Part shown: positions 13,748-13,749 of the stretch, piece after piece
Numbering within the stretch: the stretch's first letter is position 1
How the letters are laid out: each line of letters starts with the position of its first letter
From: Thiomonas sp.
Lineage (GTDB): Bacteria; Pseudomonadota; Gammaproteobacteria; Burkholderiales; Burkholderiaceae
Reading direction: 5' to 3'
DNA: 13,749 nucleotides
Assembly (NCBI GenBank): GCA_027443745.1
Contig: DAIAZB010000473.1
Coordinates: 1-13,749 of the forward strand
Notes under the pieces: generated by a model
What the model saw: only the letters and a program-made list of their open reading frames with translations
The model's database searches: none
Told to the model about the DNA's origin: nothing
Program-made: the position numbers and the translations under genes

Positions 13748-13749
13748 GG

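Noticed and set aside
1..13749. CRISPR array, tRNA or rRNA genes
   Set aside because: No regularly spaced direct repeats and no tRNA- or rRNA-like conserved segments were seen on either strand.

Overview
The window looks like an accessory, gene-degrading part of a GC-rich betaproteobacterial chromosome or large plasmid. The codon use, the insertion-sequence (IS) types, an arsenate-reductase relic and the unusually elaborate cyclic-di-GMP proteins suggest a Burkholderiales organism of the Thiomonas kind. That placement is an inference from recalled families and was not tested by any search.

Layout. At the left edge (1-469, minus) is the N-terminal part of a cysteine desulfurase. Upstream of it on the same strand is a 1437-residue membrane-anchored signalling protein (645-4958) with the order periplasmic sensor, GAF, PAS, GGDEF, globin-like, GAF, EAL and a short C-terminal helical tail. 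From 4959 to about 5960 lies poorly coding DNA. It holds two Crp/Fnr-like palindromes, a doubtful small ORF pair and a 13-bp perfect inverted repeat. From 5977 to 7200 three decayed transposase genes follow each other (IS3, then an ISL3 fragment, then IS30), and the last abuts a dadA pseudogene on the minus strand (7201-7947).

From 8425 to 10946 there is a second c-di-GMP protein (EAL, CBS pair, GGDDF) followed by a small protein with an N-terminal winged-helix-like part. The end of that small protein runs into mobile-element debris. Next come a scrap resembling the dihydrolipoyl dehydrogenase C-terminus, a second IS3-family copy that has lost the core of its DDE domain (11083-12019), a long imperfect hairpin with TTATCCAC-like arms, and an arsC relic (12326-12442). 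One base from the end of arsC ends a convergent and apparently intact toxin-antitoxin pair: a GNAT acetyltransferase toxin with a DUF1778-type antitoxin, with strong translation signals and a palindromic operator over its promoter. Two small unrecognised minus-strand ORFs close the window.

How it works together. The live functions seem to be c-di-GMP turnover, by two multi-domain proteins of which one probably binds haem, and the GNAT toxin-antitoxin module. The rest is a record of repeated IS insertion and deletion. The strongest candidates for something little described are the globin domain placed between GGDEF and EAL in the large receptor, and the pairing of an EAL-CBS-GGDDF protein with the small downstream HTH/helical protein.
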